A DNA stretch of 64,000 nucleotides, taken from the NCBI GenBank assembly GCA_900473805.1, contig UCMS01000032.1, forward strand, positions 1 through 64,000, written 5' to 3'. This DNA comes from Hyphomicrobiales bacterium (GTDB lineage: Bacteria > Pseudomonadota > Alphaproteobacteria > Rhizobiales > Rhizobiaceae). Position numbers and translations under genes: made by a program. The notes below the pieces were generated by a model. The model saw only the letters and a program-made list of their open reading frames with translations, was not told the DNA's origin and did no database searches. Shown piece after piece: positions 25,882 to 34,746 of the stretch (within the stretch, counting starts at the first letter, position 1; the number at the start of each line of letters is the position of its first letter).

Positions 25882-26511
25882 ATGAAACTCTTGTTGTTGG
25901 GAGCGACCGGTTTGGTCGGCCGCCATGTCCTGGAACTGGCACTCGCTGATCCGCGCGTGACCGCTGTGATCGCACCGAGCCGGCGACCGCTTCCCGAACG
26001 ACCCCGGCTGGCGGCCCCGATCGTGGATTTCAGCGCGCTACCGCAGGATCCGTCGATCTGGGCTGCGGATGCCGTCATCTGCGCGCTCGGCACGACGTTG
26101 AAGCAGGCGGGATCGCGCGAACGGTTCCGGCCGGTTGACCACGACTATGTGCTGGATATCGCACGGCTGGCCAAGGCAAACGGCGCGCGCACCTTTGTTC
26201 TCAACTCGGCAAAAGGAGCAGACGTCAGCTCGGTCTTCTTCTACAGCAGGGTCAAGGGCGAAACGGAGCGCGATATCGCTGCCCTCGGTTATGAGAGCAC
26301 CGTGCTGGTGCGCCCGGGCTTGATCGATGGGGCAAGGGCAGAACCGCGCCCGCTCGAAGCGTGGGCGGGCAGGGTGCTTTCCCTGTTGAAACCGGTGCTG
26401 CCCCGCTCTGCCCGAGCCAATCCACCGGAGGCGATTGCCCGGGCCATGCTGGAAGCCGCCTGTTCGGCCAAGCCCGGTCTGACCGTCGTGGCCTCTCAGG
26501 ACTTGCTCTAA
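25882..26511 (+). CDS. NAD(P)-binding atypical short-chain dehydrogenase (HTATIP2-like)
   Basis: The 209-residue protein starts MKLLLLGATGLVGRHVLELA, a Rossmann dinucleotide-binding motif (GATGLVG). The segments DAVICALGTTLKQAGS and VLNSAKGADVSSVFFYSRVKGETE, with YSRVK in the place of the YxxxK catalytic pair, match atypical SDR proteins of the HTATIP2 type. Substrate is unknown. GGAGG nine bases upstream supports the ATG at 25882 over the ATG at 25864. Cytoplasmic, monocistronic. Confidence 0.82.
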   Translation: MKLLLLGATGLVGRHVLELALADPRVTAVIAPSRRPLPERPRLAAPIVDFSALPQDPSIWAADAVICALGTTLKQAGSRERFRPVDHDYVLDIARLAKANGARTFVLNSAKGADVSSVFFYSRVKGETERDIAALGYESTVLVRPGLIDGARAEPRPLEAWAGRVLSLLKPVLPRSARANPPEAIARAMLEAACSAKPGLTVVASQDLL

Positions 26512-26545
26512 GCAGGCCTGTCCGCGCCACCGGTCGGTCGCGGCC

Positions 26546-27370
26546 TCAGTTGAAACGCCCGAGCGGCAACTGGCGGGTCATATCATGCACGGCCGGTGTG
26601 CTGATCCGCCGGTAGCGTGCCTCGACGAAATTGTAGATCCCGAAGGCGGCGAGGCCGAGCGCGACGATCGCGTAGATGATGCCGCCAAACGGTAGTTCGT
26701 GCACCCAGGCCAGCGCATCGGCCATGCCCCCCGCTTGCTGCGGATCGACGGTAAAGGCGGCGTAGAGGAAGAAGACGCCGATGATGGCGAAGACGGCACC
26801 CCGGGCAACGAGCCCGTAGATGGAAACCAGCACAGCCGGCGAATTCTTCTCCGCATCGAGGTCGAGATAGCGGCCGAACTTGCGCTTGATACCCTTCATC
26901 GCCGTGATGACCCCGCCGATGACGAAGCCGATGCCGATGATCCCGGCGAGATAGCGCCCGAACGGCTGCGCCATCACCCAAGCAGCGAGGCCTTCTTCGC
27001 CGGAAGAGCCGCCGCCTGACATCTGGAAGGCCATGCCGAGGCTTGTGAGCGCAAGACCGGCATAGGTGACCGCACTGCCAAAGAGCGCTGCGCGGATCGC
27101 ATAACCCTTCATGTCGTCATCCTGCCCGTCGGCATTGGCGAGGGACTGGGCGAGACGCCAGGCAACGAAGCCGGCGAGACCGATGCCGATCAGGGCAATC
27201 CAAACCCGGCCGAAAGGCTGCTGCAGGATGGTTTCAAGCGCCGACTTCGTATCCGCCTTGCCGCCGGCAAAACTGGAGAAGAGCGCAAGCCCCGCCACCA
27301 TCAGGAAAACAATGCCGCGCGCGCCATATCCGGCCCGGGCCAATAACTGGAATTTCGATCGCGTGTTCAT
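26546..27370 (-). CDS. DUF1206 integral membrane protein
   Basis: The 274-residue protein has six hydrophobic helices arranged as three repeats of a two-helix unit. Each repeat has an ARxGYxARGxVF-like start (ARAGYGARGIVFL near 11, VARGAVFAIIGVFFLY near 190) and a PFGR/PFGG segment (QPFGRVW, QPFGRYL, LPFGGII). This triple repeat defines DUF1206. Function is unknown. The start at 27370 follows AAGGAGAGG; the upstream in-frame residues are low complexity and rejected. Confidence 0.88.
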   Translation of the reverse strand: MNTRSKFQLLARAGYGARGIVFLMVAGLALFSSFAGGKADTKSALETILQQPFGRVWIALIGIGLAGFVAWRLAQSLANADGQDDDMKGYAIRAALFGSAVTYAGLALTSLGMAFQMSGGGSSGEEGLAAWVMAQPFGRYLAGIIGIGFVIGGVITAMKGIKRKFGRYLDLDAEKNSPAVLVSIYGLVARGAVFAIIGVFFLYAAFTVDPQQAGGMADALAWVHELPFGGIIYAIVALGLAAFGIYNFVEARYRRISTPAVHDMTRQLPLGRFN

Positions 27371-27503
27371 GAAAGCCTCTCCTTGTCTGCGGAAGGAAAC
27401 GGAGGAGGAGGGGCGGGGTTCCGTCTGATCGAGTGCAGAAGAACAGGGGAACCCTTGGCGGACGGGAGGGTTACCGTGTGAGGTAACCAAACGAGGACTA
27501 GGC

Positions 27504-27668
27504 ATGGCGATGGAACCGGATGAGGGCGGCGGCGTGCCACAACAGCGGACGGACTATTCCGCCCAGTCAGACTCCGGTGCCAAGCCCGGCTTTGTCCTTT
27601 CCGCCTGGTCGCTCGTCCTCGGCGGCGTTTTCATCATCCTTGTTCTCGCCGGTCTTCTCTTCATTTAA
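27504..27668 (+). CDS. Small single-pass membrane protein (54 aa)
   Basis: The frame encodes a hydrophilic first half (MAMEPDEGGGVPQQ...) and one C-terminal transmembrane helix (WSLVLGGVFIILVLAGLLFI) ending at the stop codon. GAGG seven bases upstream supports the start. It is divergent from the DUF1206 gene. No family recognised. Confidence 0.55.
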   Translation: MAMEPDEGGGVPQQRTDYSAQSDSGAKPGFVLSAWSLVLGGVFIILVLAGLLFI

Positions 27669-27694
27669 GAGCCGTCTTCTGACTGTGGGACATG

Positions 27695-27711
27695 TTCAAC
27701 CAATCGGTTGA
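27695..27711. promoter_or_regulatory. ArsR-type operator 1
   Basis: TTCAACCAATCGGTTGA contains the dyad TCAACC-AATC-GGTTGA and lies 21 bases before the likely start of the ArsR gene. It matches the second site at 27735-27752, 40 bases away, and probably serves autoregulation. Confidence 0.6.
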
Positions 27712-27731
27712 CAATCCTCTCGCCTCGGCGC

Positions 27732-28109
27732 ATGTTCAACCACATGGTTGAATTACGCGAACATCCCCTCGATACGATCTTTCACGCGCTGGGCGACCAG
27801 ACCCGTCGTCGCATGCTGGCTGTCCTTTCCGAAGGGGAGCGCAGCGTCGGTGAACTGGCCGAACCGTTTGCGATGTCGCTGGCGGCGGCGTCCAAGCATG
27901 TGAAAGTCTTGGAAAATGCCGGACTGATCCGGCGTGAGGTGAGGGGACGCACCCATCTCTGCCGGCTGGAGCCGGGGCCGCTTGCCGGCGCCCACCAGTG
28001 GCTGAGCGCCTACGAGCACTTCTGGACCGGCCGGCTGGATGTCCTCGAGCGGATCCTGCGCGCGCAGGACGCCGCACCTTCCCGAAACGACGACAAGGAT
28101 GGAGAGTGA
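27732..28109 (+). CDS. ArsR-family transcriptional regulator
   Basis: The 125-residue protein has the winged helix-turn-helix of SRPBCC-linked ArsR regulators: FHALGDQTRRRMLAVL, then SVGELAEPFAMSLAAASKHVKVLENAGLI as the recognition region, and the wing REVRGRTHLCRL. There are no metal-binding CxC residues, so it is not an arsenic sensor. It ends two bases before the AHSA1 gene, its usual partner. Two near-identical dyads (27695 and 27735) flank and cover the start, which indicates autorepression. The ATG at 27744 is an alternative start. Confidence 0.88.
   Translation: MFNHMVELREHPLDTIFHALGDQTRRRMLAVLSEGERSVGELAEPFAMSLAAASKHVKVLENAGLIRREVRGRTHLCRLEPGPLAGAHQWLSAYEHFWTGRLDVLERILRAQDAAPSRNDDKDGE
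27735..27752. promoter_or_regulatory. ArsR-type operator 2, overlapping the start codon
   Basis: TTCAACCA-CA-TGGTTGAA is a perfect 8-bp dyad that overlaps the candidate start codons of the ArsR gene, so bound repressor could block transcription or translation. Confidence 0.6.
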
Positions 28110-28111
28110 CG

Positions 28112-28645
28112 ATGACGGAAAGACTGGATGTGAATGCCTATGGCCGACTGGCCGAGCCGCAGACGCTGGTGATCGAGCGGCTGTTGCCGGGTCCCGCCTC
28201 GCGAATCTGGGGCTACCTGACCGACAGCGACCTGCGCCGGCAATGGCTGGCTTCGGGCGCCATGGACCAGAAGGCGGGATCTGCCTTCGAACTGGTCTGG
28301 CGCAATGACGAGCTGACCGATCCGCCCGGACTGCGGCCGGATGGGTTCGGCGAGGAAATGCGCATGAAGAGCCGGGTGCTCGAAGTGCAGAAGGACAAGC
28401 GGCTCGTCTTCACCTGGGGCGAGAGTGGCGAGGTCTGCTTCGAACTCCGGCCCGAAGGCGACGAGGTGCTGCTGACCGTCACCCACAGACGCATCTCCGA
28501 CCGCGCCAACCTGCTGATGGTCGGGGCCGGATGGCACATGCATCTCGACATCCTCGTCGCACGGATCGCCGGTGGACGGACGGCGCCGTTCTGGGACGGG
28601 TGGTTGAAGCTCAAGGGTGAGTACGACAAGCGGCTGCCGGGCTGA
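28112..28645 (+). CDS. SRPBCC/AHSA1-family protein
   Basis: The 177-residue protein has the START-like fold signature of the Aha1 C-terminal family: LVIERLLPGPASRIWGYLTD at the start, RRQWLASGAM, GSAFELVWR, a strand with RLVFTWGESGEVCFEL, and a final long helix with WHMHLDIL. It probably binds a small hydrophobic ligand. It is cotranscribed with the ArsR gene just upstream and regulated with it by inference. Real ligand unknown. Confidence 0.85.
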   Translation: MTERLDVNAYGRLAEPQTLVIERLLPGPASRIWGYLTDSDLRRQWLASGAMDQKAGSAFELVWRNDELTDPPGLRPDGFGEEMRMKSRVLEVQKDKRLVFTWGESGEVCFELRPEGDEVLLTVTHRRISDRANLLMVGAGWHMHLDILVARIAGGRTAPFWDGWLKLKGEYDKRLPG

Positions 28646-28664
28646 AGGCAGACCTTCTGATGCG

Positions 28665-28700
28665 CGAAGCCTCCCCGGTGACGGAGAGGCTTCGTCGTTT
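28665..28700 (+). terminator. Terminator-like hairpin between convergent genes
   Basis: Stem CGAAGCCTC with GAGGCTTCG, separated by 12 bases and followed by a short T-rich tract. It lies between the AHSA1 gene and the convergent sugar dehydrogenase gene and may serve both. Confidence 0.6.
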
Positions 28701-28719
28701 CCGCTGAAGATCGCGGTCT

Positions 28720-30435
28720 TTACGGCTGGGTCGGAGGGGCCGCATCAGTGGATGGCGTCGGCTGGGCATCCTCGACGGCGCCTTCAGGCGCGGTCGCCGG
28801 CACGTCGGTCTGCGATGGTGTGGTGGAGGGCGGCGCGAGTGTGCCATTGCCCGGATCGACCGGTGGGGCCGGGGTTGGCGCAACGGCTGGATCCTGAGCC
28901 GGAGCCGTGGCGTCGGGAGCACCGGTCGCACCCGCGTCGGGAGACGGAGCGGCAGGGTCGGCTGCCGGTGTGGGCGCATCCGCTGCCCCGGCTGCGCCCG
29001 CCTCCGGTGCTGCGCCCTGCAGGGCCGTGGCGGCCGGCGAACCCTCGGGCATCTGGTCGGTGCCCAGAGGTTCGGCCGGCGGGGTGGCGCCGTCCGCGGT
29101 GACACGCCAGACCGTGTTGCCGGCATCGTCTGCCACGAGCAACGCGCCCGTACCGTCGAAGCCGAGGCCGACCGGTCGGCCGCGGGCCTCCTCCTCGCCA
29201 TTCAGAAAGCCGGTCACGATGTCCTGCGGCGGTCCGGAAGGTTTGCCGTTTTCGAAGGGCACGAAGAGCACCTTGTACCCGTTGAAATGATCCCGGTTCC
29301 AACTGCCGCGATTTCCGACAAAGGCGCCGTTGGCATATGGACCCGGCATGCCCATGCCATAGGAGAAGGTGAGGCCCAGCGCCGCGACGTGGCTTGAGAG
29401 GGCATAGTCCGGCTTGATGGCTTGCGCGACCATGTCGGGGCGCGGCGGATGCAGGCGAGGGTCGACATGCTGGCCATAATAGCTCCAGGGCCAACCGTAG
29501 AAGGCGCGGTCCTTCACCGAGGTCATGTAGTCGGGCACGAGGTTCGGCCCGAGTTCGTCGCGCTCGTTGACGACGGTCCACAGCGCCCCGCTCTCCGGGT
29601 TGAAGGTGAGCCCGTTCGGATTGCGCAGGCCGGACGCATAGACGCGCGAGGCGCCGCTTTCGCGGTCGATCTGCCAGATCGCGGCGCGCCCCTTTTCGGC
29701 TTCGAGGCCCCGTTCGCCGGCATTGGAGTTGGAGCCGACCGAGGCGTAGAGGAAACGACCGTCGGGGCTGAGCGCCAGATCTTTCGTCCAGTGATGGTTG
29801 ATCGGACCGCCCGGGAGGGGCGTCACGACACGTGGCGGCATGGTGATTTCGTTCTGGCCGAGCGTATAGTCATAGGCGAGCACGGCATCGGCGGCCGCGA
29901 CATAGAGTGTGTCGTCGGCAAAGGCGAGGCCGAAGGGGGAGTTCAAGTCCTTGAGAAGGTCGTGGCGTTCGTCGACCGTCCCGTCGCGGTCGGTGTCACG
30001 CAACAGCGTGATCAGGTTGGTGGGCTTCGCCTCACCGCCACCGCCCGACGCGATGCTCATGATGAAGCCGCGAATGACGTCCTTGGGCCGTTCGACGGGT
30101 TTACCGGGCGGTGCCTTGCTCTGCACCACGAGCACGTCGCCGTTCGGCAGCGTATGCACCGTGCGGGGGTTCGAAAGGTCGCGGGCATAGGCGGTGACGG
30201 TGAAGCCCTCCGCGACCGTTGGCGTTTCGTCTTCGCCCCAGCCGACGACGGGGGCGACCTTGAGGTCGGGCAAAAGGCTCTGGCTGGGTTCCGGCAGCAC
30301 CGGGTCCGGTCCGATCTGGCTGGAGATGTCGAAGTTGTCCTCGCTGTCGCTGCAGCCGGTAAGGATGATGGCCAGCACGGCGGTGGAGGCGAGGGCCGCC
30401 GCGCGAAGGGGCTTGCGGGTCGAAAACGGGGTCAT
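28720..30435 (-). CDS. PQQ-type sugar (sorbosone) dehydrogenase, lipoprotein with Pro/Ala-rich tail
   Basis: The 571-residue protein has a lipoprotein signal peptide with lipobox LTGC at residues 25-28, so it should be anchored in the envelope. The following domain is the six-bladed propeller of soluble glucose/sorbosone dehydrogenases: GFTVTAYARDLSNPRTV, a metal-like DTDRDGTVDE stretch, LNSPFGLAF, INHHWTKDLALSPDGRFLY, LRNPNGLTFNP and YGWPWSYYG. Cofactor PQQ is the family expectation; substrate is unknown. The last 110 residues are low-complexity Pro/Ala/Thr/Asp, unlike the core, and may span the cell wall region. The start overlaps the end of the DUF2231 gene by four bases. Confidence 0.88.
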   Translation of the reverse strand: MTPFSTRKPLRAAALASTAVLAIILTGCSDSEDNFDISSQIGPDPVLPEPSQSLLPDLKVAPVVGWGEDETPTVAEGFTVTAYARDLSNPRTVHTLPNGDVLVVQSKAPPGKPVERPKDVIRGFIMSIASGGGGEAKPTNLITLLRDTDRDGTVDERHDLLKDLNSPFGLAFADDTLYVAAADAVLAYDYTLGQNEITMPPRVVTPLPGGPINHHWTKDLALSPDGRFLYASVGSNSNAGERGLEAEKGRAAIWQIDRESGASRVYASGLRNPNGLTFNPESGALWTVVNERDELGPNLVPDYMTSVKDRAFYGWPWSYYGQHVDPRLHPPRPDMVAQAIKPDYALSSHVAALGLTFSYGMGMPGPYANGAFVGNRGSWNRDHFNGYKVLFVPFENGKPSGPPQDIVTGFLNGEEEARGRPVGLGFDGTGALLVADDAGNTVWRVTADGATPPAEPLGTDQMPEGSPAATALQGAAPEAGAAGAADAPTPAADPAAPSPDAGATGAPDATAPAQDPAVAPTPAPPVDPGNGTLAPPSTTPSQTDVPATAPEGAVEDAQPTPSTDAAPPTQP

Positions 30436-30872
30436 GGGATCCTCCAGGCATTGGCGGTGCGGGTGCCGGCATTCAGGTAGACGCTGGTGATCATTGCGAG
30501 CAGGGTGACTGCCGAGGCGATCAGCCCGGCCGGGACGATGGCTGTCCAGCCGTCACCGGCGTGAATGAAGCTGTTGAGGAGCGCCAGAAGCAGGACGCCC
30601 ACAAAGGCGAGCACCGCAGCAAGCGAAGGACGCAGGGCCCGGGTGGCCGGGCGGACAAGGTCGATCAACCCGGCAATCAAGGCGAGCGCCCCCATGACCA
30701 GGCCGAAGAACAGCAGCCAGTCGGAAAAGTTGCTCCACATCAGATGGGAGGTTCGCCAGTAGAGGATGTCGGTGACGAGCGTCAGGGTGAAGCAGACGAA
30801 CGGGAAGGGGACGAAGAGTGCCGAGAACGGGTAGGCATTCGACGGGGCGGGTGGGGATTGCAAAGCAGCCAT
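30432..30872 (-). CDS. DUF2231 membrane protein
   Basis: The 146-residue protein has four hydrophobic helices, starting YPFSALFVPFPFVCFTLTLVTD, with LIAGLIDLV in the second and LLALLNSFIHAGDGW in the third, as in DUF2231 proteins. These often accompany periplasmic PQQ or heme redox proteins. Its stop overlaps the ATG of the sugar dehydrogenase (ATGA), so the two are coupled. A role in electron transfer to the membrane is inferred, not shown. Confidence 0.82.
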   Translation of the reverse strand: MAALQSPPAPSNAYPFSALFVPFPFVCFTLTLVTDILYWRTSHLMWSNFSDWLLFFGLVMGALALIAGLIDLVRPATRALRPSLAAVLAFVGVLLLALLNSFIHAGDGWTAIVPAGLIASAVTLLAMITSVYLNAGTRTANAWRIP

Positions 30873-31005
30873 TGGGGATCTCAGCCTGTCTGGAGGTGGG
30901 ACATGCTTGGGATACGGCTGGCGGTGGTGTTTTGTTCCCCGGCAAAAGAAGCGCCTGCGGGTTCCTGCTCGATTGCGGCGGACCGAAACCGCATGCGTCC
31001 GAAAC

Positions 31006-31032
31006 GAAAAAGGCCGCCCAGAAGGCGGCCTT
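31006..31032 (-). terminator. Rho-independent terminator of the xanthine phosphoribosyltransferase gene
   Basis: On the minus strand the stem AAGGCCGCC with GGCGGCCTT is followed by a run of Ts, 30 bases after the stop codon at 31062. Confidence 0.85.
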
Positions 31033-31061
31033 CAAATATTCCGGTGTCGGCTGTGCGTCGC

Positions 31062-31559
31062 TCAGCCCTTGGAACCCTTGGCGATCGGCTCCTGGTAGGT
31101 GAAGCCCATGTCCCACGGGAAGTAGATCCAGGTGTCCTGGGACACTTCGGTGACGAAGGTATCGATGGTGGGGACGCCCTTCGGCTTGGCGTAGACGCAG
31201 GCGAAATGGGCCTTGGGCATCATTTCGCGCACTTCGAGCGCGGTCTTGCCGGTGTCGGTCAGGTCGTCGACGACGAGGACGCCTTCGCCGCCATTGGTCA
31301 GGAGGTCCGCGGTCACGCCCTTCAAGACGTTCATGTCGCCCTGGTTCACGTAGTCGTGGTAGGAGGCGATGCAGACCGTTTCGATCAAGCGGATGTTGAG
31401 TTCGCGGGAGATGATGGCCGCCGGCACGAGCCCGCCACGGGTGATGCAGACGATCGCACGGAACTCCTGGTTCATGCCGGCGAGACGCCAGGCGAGCGCC
31501 CGGGCGTCGCGGTGGAACTGATCCCAGGAGACGGGAAAGGCTTTATCGGGAAGAGACAT
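31062..31559 (-). CDS. gpt: Xanthine phosphoribosyltransferase
   Basis: The 165-residue enzyme starts [26 protein letters not shown] (in shorter runs, residues 1-26) and has the PRPP-binding motif [13 protein letters not shown] of type I phosphoribosyltransferases and [13 protein letters not shown]. It makes XMP and GMP from xanthine or guanine plus PRPP in purine salvage. Length fits Gpt. The ATG at 31559 was chosen because upstream in-frame sequence is basic and random-looking. Monocistronic, with its own terminator. Confidence 0.92.
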   Translation of the reverse strand: MSLPDKAFPVSWDQFHRDARALAWRLAGMNQEFRAIVCITRGGLVPAAIISRELNIRLIETVCIASYHDYVNQGDMNVLKGVTADLLTNGGEGVLVVDDLTDTGKTALEVREMMPKAHFACVYAKPKGVPTIDTFVTEVSQDTWIYFPWDMGFTYQEPIAKGSKG

Positions 31560-31778
31560 GCGGAGGGCTCCGGTGGCTTTGGTGTTTCGATCCGCGCCGC
31601 TTCGGCGCTTTTGACCGGGATCCGCGTCGCCGGCTTGCCTCAAGGCCCGCCCTAAACGCGTTTCGCGCGGCTGAACCGCGCGAAACCTGGTCTTTGCAGA
31701 CCCCAGTCTTTGATCTTGCTCATAGCGGGAATCCCGAGCCTCTGGCAAGGGCTTGGAACCCGGGCCGCAAGCAATGCC

Positions 31779-32621
31779 TTATCGCGAGAGCAGCGTCAGT
31801 GCCGTCATCGAGTCGAGCAGGGTGCGGGTGACGCCGCCAAACAACATTTCCCACCACCGCTTGTTGCCGTAGGCACCCATGACCAGAAGGTCGATGGAAC
31901 TGTCGGACAGGCGGTTTTCGATGGCGATGGCGGGATCAAGCCCGCTCTTCTGCTGGCTGGTGACGGAGACTTTGATGCCGTGGCGGGACAGCGTGGCTGC
32001 GATCTCGACTCCGGCCATGTCGGCCGACTGCGCGGCAGTGTCCGTGGCATCGACGGTAAAGATCTCGACCTCTTCGGCGGCCTTCAGGAACGGCATGGCA
32101 TCGAAAGTGGCGCGTGCTGCCTCGCGGGATCCGTTCCAGGCAATCAGGACCCGGCGGACCGGTTTCGGCGCAGTCAGGATATGCGGGATGAGCAGCACCG
32201 GGCGTCCGCTTTCAAAGAGGAAACTCTCGAGTTCCGAGCGGCTTTCGGAGAGCATCCCCGTCTCGCCCTGCGCCGCGACAACCAGATCGGCGCAGCGTGC
32301 GCTGTCGATCAGCGCCGCAGAATTGAAGCCCGAGGACGTGACGAAGCTGCGCCATTCATGCGAGATCCCCTCGCGCCGCGCCGCATCGAGAAACAGTGTC
32401 TCGACGGCTTCCGTTTCCCGATGCGCCATGTCCTGCAGCGCCTGCACCGTCACCGGATCCGGGATTTCCATCGGCGCCACCAGCGGCACCATGGCGACCG
32501 CTTCAGCGTGAGCGCCGATCACGTGACCCTGAAACTGATTGGCCAGCGCCACCGCGAAATCGGTGACCTGGCGGGTGTTTTTCGGTGTGTCCAATACGGC
32601 AAGAACTGTCCGGTAACCCAT
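31779..32621 (-). CDS. Universal stress protein, tandem UspA domains
   Basis: The 280-residue protein has two UspA-like halves. The first starts YRTVLAVLDTP; the second starts VRRVLIAWNGSREA near residue 153 and ends with the nucleotide-binding signature LLVMGAYGNKRWWEMLFGG, close to the usual G-2x-G-9x-G pattern. It likely binds ATP and responds to stress. Length and duplication are common in rhizobia. It is followed at 111 bases upstream in coordinates by a CinA-like gene on the same strand, probably separate. Confidence 0.88.
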   Translation of the reverse strand: MGYRTVLAVLDTPKNTRQVTDFAVALANQFQGHVIGAHAEAVAMVPLVAPMEIPDPVTVQALQDMAHRETEAVETLFLDAARREGISHEWRSFVTSSGFNSAALIDSARCADLVVAAQGETGMLSESRSELESFLFESGRPVLLIPHILTAPKPVRRVLIAWNGSREAARATFDAMPFLKAAEEVEIFTVDATDTAAQSADMAGVEIAATLSRHGIKVSVTSQQKSGLDPAIAIENRLSDSSIDLLVMGAYGNKRWWEMLFGGVTRTLLDSMTALTLLSR

Positions 32622-32733
32622 GATCGTCTCCTCTTGCGGCCCTTAAATCGCGTCCGCGCGAGGTAAACTATGGGTTCCATCGCGCGGTTCCGCCTTGACC
32701 TCAGTCAAGGCGCGCCCGGCAAGCCGCGAAGGG

Positions 32734-33519
32734 TCAGGCAACCTCGCCTGTACCCAGATCGCGGGTCGCCGCCGCATCTTTCTCTGCCCGGATCGCTTCG
32801 ATCATTGCCTCGACATCCGCCGCGGCGGCATCCAGAAGACCCTGGACTCGGGCGCGCACGATCAGCTCGGTCGAAAAACGGATGCCGTCGAACTGCGGAT
32901 AGGAGCCGATGGAGGTTTGCGGATGCGCCTTCTGGATCACGCCGAGAGCGGTTCCGATGTCTCCTTCGCCGAAGGGGCAGGCGATGGACCGCGACAGGAC
33001 GCGCTGTCCGGCGGGGAGCGAGGCGACGACATGGGCGAGCATCGCCTGGAACACCTGCGGCACCCCGGCCATCACATGCACATTGCCAATAATGAAGCCG
33101 GGCGCGGTCGAGACCGGGTTGGGGATGTGACGGCTTCCCTCGGGCATGCGCGCCATGCGCTGACGTGCTTCGGTAAATTCCAGCCCCCGCCCGGCATACA
33201 TGTCGGCGAGCAGCTTCATCGCCGCCGGATCATGCAGGCAGGCGACGCCGAAGGCTTTCGAGACGGCATCCGCCGTGATGTCGTCATGGGTCGGGCCAAT
33301 GCCGCCGGAGGTGAAGACATAGGTGTATTTTGCCCGGAGCGCGTTCAGGGCTTCGACGATCGCATCCTCCTCGTCGGCAACGATGCGCACTTCCTTCAGA
33401 TCGATGCCGGCCACCGTCAGCAGATCGGCGAGATGGCCGATGTTCTTGTCCTTTGTCCGTCCGGACAGAAGTTCGTCGCCGATGGCGAGCATGGCGGCGG
33501 TCTTGATCGTGGAAGTCAT
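32734..33519 (-). CDS. CinA-like competence/damage-inducible protein, molybdopterin-binding domain
   Basis: The 261-residue protein has the MoaB/MogA-like domain: AAMLAIGDELLSGRTKDKN at the start and FTSGGIGPTHDDIT in the middle, the conserved substrate-binding loop. The C-terminal part (residues 170-261) lacks the nicotinamide-nucleotide deamidase domain of full-length CinA. It therefore belongs to the short form, perhaps an ADP-ribose or molybdopterin-related enzyme. Divergent from wrbA with 188 bases between. Confidence 0.87.
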   Translation of the reverse strand: MTSTIKTAAMLAIGDELLSGRTKDKNIGHLADLLTVAGIDLKEVRIVADEEDAIVEALNALRAKYTYVFTSGGIGPTHDDITADAVSKAFGVACLHDPAAMKLLADMYAGRGLEFTEARQRMARMPEGSRHIPNPVSTAPGFIIGNVHVMAGVPQVFQAMLAHVVASLPAGQRVLSRSIACPFGEGDIGTALGVIQKAHPQTSIGSYPQFDGIRFSTELIVRARVQGLLDAAAADVEAMIEAIRAEKDAAATRDLGTGEVA

Positions 33520-33707
33520 GAATGCATCCTATGGAATGGGCAGGCAGGGTGTCGGGAGGTTACCGTTTTGTGTCTGCGAAGAGAAGTAAAGGGCATCTTT
33601 GATTGAACAGTGCGTTCGTGCGCGTGTGACTGGTCGAATGAAGGGAATGCGCTAAATGTGGCACATCCATCACGCGGCGGGGCCGCACGTCCAAAGGGAG
33701 ATACGAC

Positions 33708-34304
33708 ATGGCGAAGGTACTGGTTCTCTATTATTCGGCTTACGGTCACATCGAGACGATGGCCTATGCCGTTGCGGAAGGCGCAAAGTCGGCTGGCGCC
33801 GAGGTCACCGTCAAGCGCGTTCCGGAACTGGTTCCGGAAGATCTCGCCAAGGCCTCCTATTACAAGGTCGACCAGAAGGCAGAAATCGCAAGCCCGAACG
33901 AACTCGATCAGTATGACGCCATCATCGTCGGCGCCGGCACGCGTTACGGCACCGTTGCCTCGCAGATGCGCAATTTCTGGGACCAGACCGGCGGCCTCTG
34001 GGCCCAGGGCAAGCTGACCGGCAAGCTCGGCTCGATGTTCACCTCGACCGCGACCCAGCACGGCGGCCAGGAATCGACCATCCTCGGCTTCATCCCGACC
34101 TTCCTGCACCACGGCATGGTCTATGCCGGCCTGCCCTATGCCTTCCAGGGCCAGATGGGTGTCGAGCAGGTCAAGGGGGGCTCGCCTTACGGTGCCTCGA
34201 CCATCACCGACGGCGACGGCTCGCGCCAGCCGTCCGAAATCGAACTGGAAGCCGCCCGTTACCAGGGCGCCCATGTGGCAAAGCTCGCTGCCAAGCTGGC
34301 CTGA
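33708..34304 (+). CDS. wrbA: NAD(P)H:quinone oxidoreductase WrbA
   Basis: The 198-residue flavodoxin-like protein starts [17 protein letters not shown], the FMN phosphate loop, and carries [20 protein letters not shown] and [12 protein letters not shown], hallmarks of WrbA. It performs two-electron reduction of quinones, protecting against redox cycling. Length is typical. A GGGAG ribosome binding site lies near the start, and a terminator follows 25 bases after the stop. Confidence 0.95.
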   Translation: MAKVLVLYYSAYGHIETMAYAVAEGAKSAGAEVTVKRVPELVPEDLAKASYYKVDQKAEIASPNELDQYDAIIVGAGTRYGTVASQMRNFWDQTGGLWAQGKLTGKLGSMFTSTATQHGGQESTILGFIPTFLHHGMVYAGLPYAFQGQMGVEQVKGGSPYGASTITDGDGSRQPSEIELEAARYQGAHVAKLAAKLA

Positions 34305-34329
34305 TCTCCGGCCAACGGATGTCACGAGA

Positions 34330-34356
34330 GGGCGGAGCTTCGGCTTCGCCCTTTTT
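34330..34356 (+). terminator. Rho-independent terminator of wrbA
   Basis: Stem GGGCGGAGC with GCTTCGCCC (one G-T pair), loop TTCG, then five Ts. Confidence 0.85.
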
Positions 34357-34455
34357 GCTGCGACCGTTAAAATCCGATCCTTCGATTTCAGCGCTCGTTC
34401 AGTCCACCATGCGATTCTGCGGTCATTGAGCATTCAAGAGACTGAGGATGAGATC

Positions 34456-34719
34456 ATGCAACAGACGGAGCGGCGGCGCCAACCCCGGTTGCGGGCATTG
34501 AAGGCTGGCCGCGCGGTCGTGGCCGGCGGTTACTCCACATTCGACTGCATGGTGCGCAACCTCTCGCCCATCGGTGCGAAGGTGGTCTTTGAGAACACGG
34601 CCGACATTCCGGCCCGGTTCCGCCTGCGTTTCCAGGATGGTACGGCGCATGATTGCGCTGTCAAATGGCGTTCGCCCCGGGAACTGGGTGTGGAATTCGT
34701 GGAAGGCGAGAAGGGCTGA
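34456..34719 (+). CDS. Single-domain PilZ protein (87 aa)
   Basis: The 87-residue product has the PilZ signatures: RRRQPRLRALKAG at the N-terminus (RxxxR) and MVRNLSPIGAKVVF (D/NxSxxG, with N for D), so c-di-GMP binding is plausible. The final strand GVEFVE is also typical. It is one of three stand-alone PilZ genes in this window. Target process unknown. Confidence 0.85.
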   Translation: MQQTERRRQPRLRALKAGRAVVAGGYSTFDCMVRNLSPIGAKVVFENTADIPARFRLRFQDGTAHDCAVKWRSPRELGVEFVEGEKG

Positions 34720-34746
34720 TCCAGGACCTCTGTCCGGTTTGTCGGA

